Shown here in pieces: positions 7,037 through 9,065 of a stretch of DNA of 9,065 nt. A program made the translations under genes and the position numbers. Within the stretch, counting starts at the first letter, position 1. Each line of letters opens with the position of its first letter. This stretch comes from Ignavibacteria bacterium UBA5771. GTDB taxonomy: Bacteria; Bacteroidota; Ignavibacteria; Kapaibacteriales; UBA2268. The notes beneath the pieces are model-generated. The model was given only the letters and a program-made list of their open reading frames with translations. It was not told the DNA's origin and ran no database searches. Location: positions 1-9,065 of the forward strand of contig DIEP01000057.1 of NCBI GenBank assembly GCA_002418685.1, in the 5' to 3' direction.

Positions 7037-8053
7037 ATGAAAAAATTAACAACATTATTTACTTTCCTTTCAATAGTCTTATTTGCAGCAAGTTGTTCGC
7101 GCGGTCCGAAAGCACCCGAAGTCAAAGGTTATGAGACTTATACTGATAACAATACGGGTTTGAGTATTGAATATCCAAAAAATTGGCAAAAAACAACTAA
7201 TCCAATCCGATTTGTTATCTTCAATGCTGCCGAAGCTAAATCACGATTTGTTCGCTACGATCCCGAGGGCTTTCCTGGGACAAAAATTGATATTAATCTA
7301 TTTGAAATGGATTCCACTATGACAATGGACAGCGTCATCACGAAAGTCAAAAAATTCACTGATGATGTGTATGAAACAAAGGACGTAGAATTTGCAGGAT
7401 TTCCCGCCAAAAAATTGACTTATACTTTTGAGTTGAGCAGCGGTGTATTTTATGGCGAAATGTATATCTTGCAAAACGATCCAACAACCGTCAATGTTTT
7501 TCAAATCGAAGCGTTTGATAATACTTATGACAAATACAATGAAGCAATTAATCGAGCTATAAAGTCGTTCAAGCCCGGCAAATTTCCACAAACCAAAGTT
7601 GACACAGTCACTACAATAACAGAAGCTCCTTTACCATCTGCAACTTTAATTACAAAATCGGGCTTAAATTATTCAATCAAAATTCCCGATAATTTCTCTG
7701 CTGAAAAAGGACCATCGCGAGGTGTGCTTGAATCCAAAAACTATATTGGACAGCGCAGAGCTGATTGCAATATCATCGTGGATGTGATTGATGCTTCGAA
7801 AAACAAAAAACTTGATAATATTGTGGAAGAAAACAGGGCAAATTATAACAATGCTTCTCCACAAAAAACTAAGCTTGGTGGAAAAGATGCTTATGTAATG
7901 AGTTATACTGCTCGCAGGGATGCGCTTTCAAGAGTATACTTTGTAATAAACGGCGATAAACTCTATAGAATTACAATGAATTGGTTCAAAGGTGAAGAGA
8001 AAGATTATCTCCCAATTTTTGAAAAATCAATTCAAAGCTTCAAATTTGAATAA
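7037..8053 (+). CDS. Two-domain lipoprotein with PsbP/DUF1795-like halves
   Basis: 338 residues. A lipoprotein signal ends FAASC with Cys20 lipidated, followed by Ser at +2. Two similar halves follow. The first (about 34-178) opens NTGLSIEYPKNWQK and ends RAIKSFKPG; the second (about 205-338) opens SGLNYSIKIPDNFS and ends KSIQSFKFE. Each also has a central strand around FAGFPAKKLTYTF (119-131) or LGGKDAYVMSYTA (280-292). This pattern is that of PsbP/DUF1795-like domains. A linker rich in Thr, Val and Pro (about 185-203) joins them. The start is supported by GAGG about 7 nt upstream, stronger than at neighbouring genes. An 83-bp AT-rich gap precedes it, so it may have its own promoter. The molecular function is unknown; a cell-envelope role is inferred from the signal. 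Confidence 0.8.
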   Translation: MKKLTTLFTFLSIVLFAASCSRGPKAPEVKGYETYTDNNTGLSIEYPKNWQKTTNPIRFVIFNAAEAKSRFVRYDPEGFPGTKIDINLFEMDSTMTMDSVITKVKKFTDDVYETKDVEFAGFPAKKLTYTFELSSGVFYGEMYILQNDPTTVNVFQIEAFDNTYDKYNEAINRAIKSFKPGKFPQTKVDTVTTITEAPLPSATLITKSGLNYSIKIPDNFSAEKGPSRGVLESKNYIGQRRADCNIIVDVIDASKNKKLDNIVEENRANYNNASPQKTKLGGKDAYVMSYTARRDALSRVYFVINGDKLYRITMNWFKGEEKDYLPIFEKSIQSFKFE

Positions 8054-8079
8054 GGTTTTGAATAATTAAAATATGTGAA

Positions 8080-8091
8080 GGGCGAACGCCC
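8080..8091. repeat. Short GC-rich palindrome in a locally GC-rich patch
   Basis: GGGCGAACGCCC forms a perfect 5-bp stem with a 2-nt loop. It opens a GC-rich patch (about 8078-8133) that contrasts sharply with the AT-rich surroundings and ends where similarity to the intact DJ-1 gene begins. There is no following T-run, so it is a poor intrinsic terminator for the preceding lipoprotein gene. It may be a fragment of a dispersed repeat. Confidence 0.45.
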
Positions 8092-8099
8092 GCCTCGCC

Positions 8100-8174
8100 A
8101 TGAAGCAAAAGCGAAAAGGCAAACCGCTCGGGCAAGCAATAGTCGAATTATTGAAAAAGAACAGTTATGAATAA
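8100..8174 (+). pseudogene. Remnant of a second DJ-1/PfpI gene (C-terminal codons only)
   Basis: From 8130 to the stop at 8172-8174 the frame encodes GQAIVELLKKNSYE, identical in protein to the last 14 residues of the intact DJ-1 family protein, with two synonymous changes (GGG/GGA, GTC/GTT). Upstream of 8130 similarity stops. The frame stays open back to an ATG at 8100 within the GC-rich patch, giving a 24-codon mini-frame with a basic N-terminus. The catalytic core is absent, so this is a decayed 3' end and not a working gene. Confidence 0.8.
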
Positions 8175-8264
8175 AATAATTTTGGGAACAATTTGTGGTT
8201 TGATATTTGGGATAATTGATGTTTTGGTTATGATTCCACTCAAGTATGAAAATAATCGCAAAAG
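8130..8264 (+). repeat. Direct repeat, truncated copy (partner at 8781-8915)
   Basis: 135 bp aligned without gaps to 8781-8915 at an offset of 651 bp, with 7 mismatches (8132, 8144, 8226, 8235, 8241, 8244, 8247), about 95% identity. The block covers the end of the DJ-1-like gene and the start of the membrane-protein gene, including their 8-bp overlap. Every mismatch is a synonymous third position. The central 81 bp (8145-8225) are identical. Confidence 0.93.
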
Positions 8265-8277
8265 GTTTGGGTATTAG
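8167..8277 (+). pseudogene. Truncated copy of the small membrane-protein gene
   Basis: The first 33 codons encode the same residues as the intact gene at 8818, including the hydrophobic segment IILGTICGLIFGIIDVLVMI and the basic end ENNRKR, with only synonymous changes through codon 32 and in codon 33 (AGG/AGA). Similarity then ends, and after FGY a TAG at 8275-8277 closes the frame at 36 codons. The ATG overlaps the DJ-1 remnant's stop exactly as in the intact pair. A single-helix peptide could in principle still be made. Confidence 0.78.
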
Positions 8278-8299
8278 TCTTGATGAGTTAATGGAATAA
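8249..8299 (+). pseudogene. Probable C-terminal tail of an XRE-type HTH regulator
   Basis: In the +1-shifted frame relative to the truncated membrane gene, the sequence reads KIIAKGLGISLDELME and then TAA (8297-8299), 4 bp before the intact DJ-1 start. This matches the form of the last helices of XRE/Cro-type helix-turn-helix domains (typically IAKALGVSLDELL). Only the last dozen or so codons remain, and they begin inside the end of the membrane-gene remnant, so the join is a chimera with an ATCGCAAAAGG stretch shared by both readings. The family call rests on a short motif. Confidence 0.5.
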
Positions 8300-8303
8300 A
8301 ACT

Positions 8304-8825
8304 ATGGCAAATGTATTAATGATAATTCCACCCGAGAGATTTAGAGATGAAGAACTTTTTATTACAAAGGAGGAATTAGAAAATGCAGGAAACAGGGTAT
8401 CCATTGCAAGCACAAAAAAAGGTGTAATCCTGGGATCTCGTGGCGGAAAAATAAAAGTTGAATTGCTATTGGCTGATACCAACACAAAAGAATTTGAAGC
8501 CGTTGTATTTGTGGGTGGAGGCGGTTCAAAGCTTCTTTTTGATAATATCGAGGCACTAAAAATAGCTAAAGGTATGTATCAAGATAAAAAAATAGTTTCC
8601 GCGATTTGTCTTGCCCCAGTAATTTTAGCAAATGCTGGAATTTTAAAAGGAAAGAAAGCGACAGTTTCAGGAACTGAGTCAAAAACAATCGAAGTAAAAG
8701 GTGCAAAATATACAGAACCAGGAGTTACGATCGATGGTCTGATTGTGACGGCAAATGCACCAAGAGCCTCTCGTCGTTTTGGACAAGCAATAGTTGAATT
8801 ATTGAAAAAGAACAGTTATGAATAA
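8304..8825 (+). CDS. DJ-1/PfpI superfamily protein
   Basis: 173 residues, normal length for a single-domain DJ-1/ThiJ/PfpI protein with a flavodoxin-like fold. Visible features: NVLMIIPPERFRDEEL (3-18) with the conserved acidic residue at Glu16 or Glu17, the strand-turn AVVFVGGGGS (66-75), and the nucleophile elbow SAICLAPVILA (99-109) with Cys102. The residue after Cys is Leu and not the His of PfpI-type peptidases, so DJ-1-like chaperone, glyoxalase or deglycase-type activity is more likely than proteolysis; the exact activity is unknown. The ATG is 4 bp after the stop of the regulator remnant, with GGA about 8 nt upstream. The 3' end overlaps the next gene by 8 bp, and a second, truncated copy of that end lies upstream. 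Confidence 0.92.
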   Translation: MANVLMIIPPERFRDEELFITKEELENAGNRVSIASTKKGVILGSRGGKIKVELLLADTNTKEFEAVVFVGGGGSKLLFDNIEALKIAKGMYQDKKIVSAICLAPVILANAGILKGKKATVSGTESKTIEVKGAKYTEPGVTIDGLIVTANAPRASRRFGQAIVELLKKNSYE

Positions 8826-8915
8826 AATAATTTTGGGAACAATTTGTGGTTTGATATTTGGGATAATTGATGTTTTAGTTATGATCCCACTTAAATACGA
8901 AAATAATCGCAAAAG
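8781..8915 (+). repeat. Direct repeat, intact copy (partner at 8130-8264)
   Basis: The in-place copy of the 135-bp block, spanning the last 15 codons of the DJ-1 family gene (including its stop) and the first 32 codons of the downstream membrane gene. Reading frames continue on both sides here, so this is the intact arrangement and the 8130-8264 copy is the remnant. Confidence 0.93.
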
Positions 8916-9065
8916 AAGCGAGGCAATGTCTGCGGCTTTTGTTGAGCGGTTTATGATTGGTTTTCTTATTCCGAATGTGGATTTAGGAATACATCCAGCT
9001 TTAATAGGTTTGTTGTTGGGGGTTGGTTTAAGTCTACCATCAGCGATCATAACCAGAGCTTATGT
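8818..9065 (+). CDS. Small membrane protein, 3' end outside the window
   Basis: 82 complete codons are visible and the frame is open to the window edge. The product opens MNKIILGTICGLIFGIIDVL, a first membrane segment; a basic loop ENNRKRSEAM (28-37) follows, then hydrophobic segments around FMIGFLIPNV (44-53) and ALIGLLLGVGLSL (60-72). Two to three helices are therefore visible. I do not recognise the family. The ATG lies inside the DJ-1 coding end and overlaps its stop by 8 bp, with an A-rich AAAAAG upstream, so translation is probably coupled. The same overlap in the truncated copy shows that the pairing is old, and its N-terminus is protein-identical between copies. Confidence 0.8.
   Translation, partial: MNKIILGTICGLIFGIIDVLVMIPLKYENNRKRSEAMSAAFVERFMIGFLIPNVDLGIHPALIGLLLGVGLSLPSAIITRAY

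Noticed and set aside
8080..8091. Palindrome as an intrinsic terminator of the two-domain lipoprotein gene
   Set aside because: Only a 5-bp stem with a 2-nt loop and no T-run after it.
8799..9050. Minus-strand 83-codon frame overlapping the last gene
   Set aside because: Antisense to the clear DJ-1 tail and membrane-protein frame, whose duplicate shows purely synonymous change in the plus-strand frames.

Overview
The window is AT-rich DNA from a bacterium, most likely a member of the Bacteroidota/Chlorobiota/Ignavibacteriota (FCB) group. That placement rests on several starts preceded by A-rich sequence instead of a Shine-Dalgarno, a candidate TTTG/TAnnTTTG promoter, two short lipoproteins, and a small haem-c lipoprotein ending in WIKEGA. 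No rRNA, tRNA, CRISPR array or complete insertion sequence is visible, and the taxonomic call is an inference.

Left part (1-4427), all minus strand: a stand-alone paralogue of elongation factor G (112-2235) whose catalytic switch II histidine is replaced by leucine, followed by a strong imperfect hairpin just past its stop; a 444-bp AT-rich gap; then a two-gene operon read from 4427 down to 2680. This operon holds a secreted TPR-repeat protein and a GT4-type glycosyltransferase, joined by a TGATG stop/start overlap. A 102-bp divergent promoter region separates it from the rightward genes.

Middle part (4530-8053), all plus strand: a PLP-dependent trans-sulfuration enzyme (cystathionine/methionine gamma-lyase or cystathionine gamma-synthase type), panB (pantothenate and CoA synthesis), a short lipoprotein with a C-x4-CH haem-c motif that starts on the base after the panB stop, and, after an 83-bp gap, a lipoprotein made of two PsbP/DUF1795-like halves. 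The first three are packed tightly enough to be one transcript.

Right part (8054-9065): a DJ-1/PfpI-family gene translationally coupled (8-bp overlap) to a small membrane-protein gene that runs off the window. Immediately upstream lies the scar of an earlier copy of this pair. A 135-bp block repeats the junction of the two genes, and its seven differences from the intact copy are all at synonymous third codon positions. The block is cut off and fused to what looks like the last codons of an XRE-type helix-turn-helix regulator, which end 4 bp before the intact DJ-1 start. This points to an ancestral, tandemly duplicated regulator/DJ-1/membrane-protein cassette that has partly collapsed, and it is the most unusual feature of the window. 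I see no clear sign of a completely new multi-gene system.
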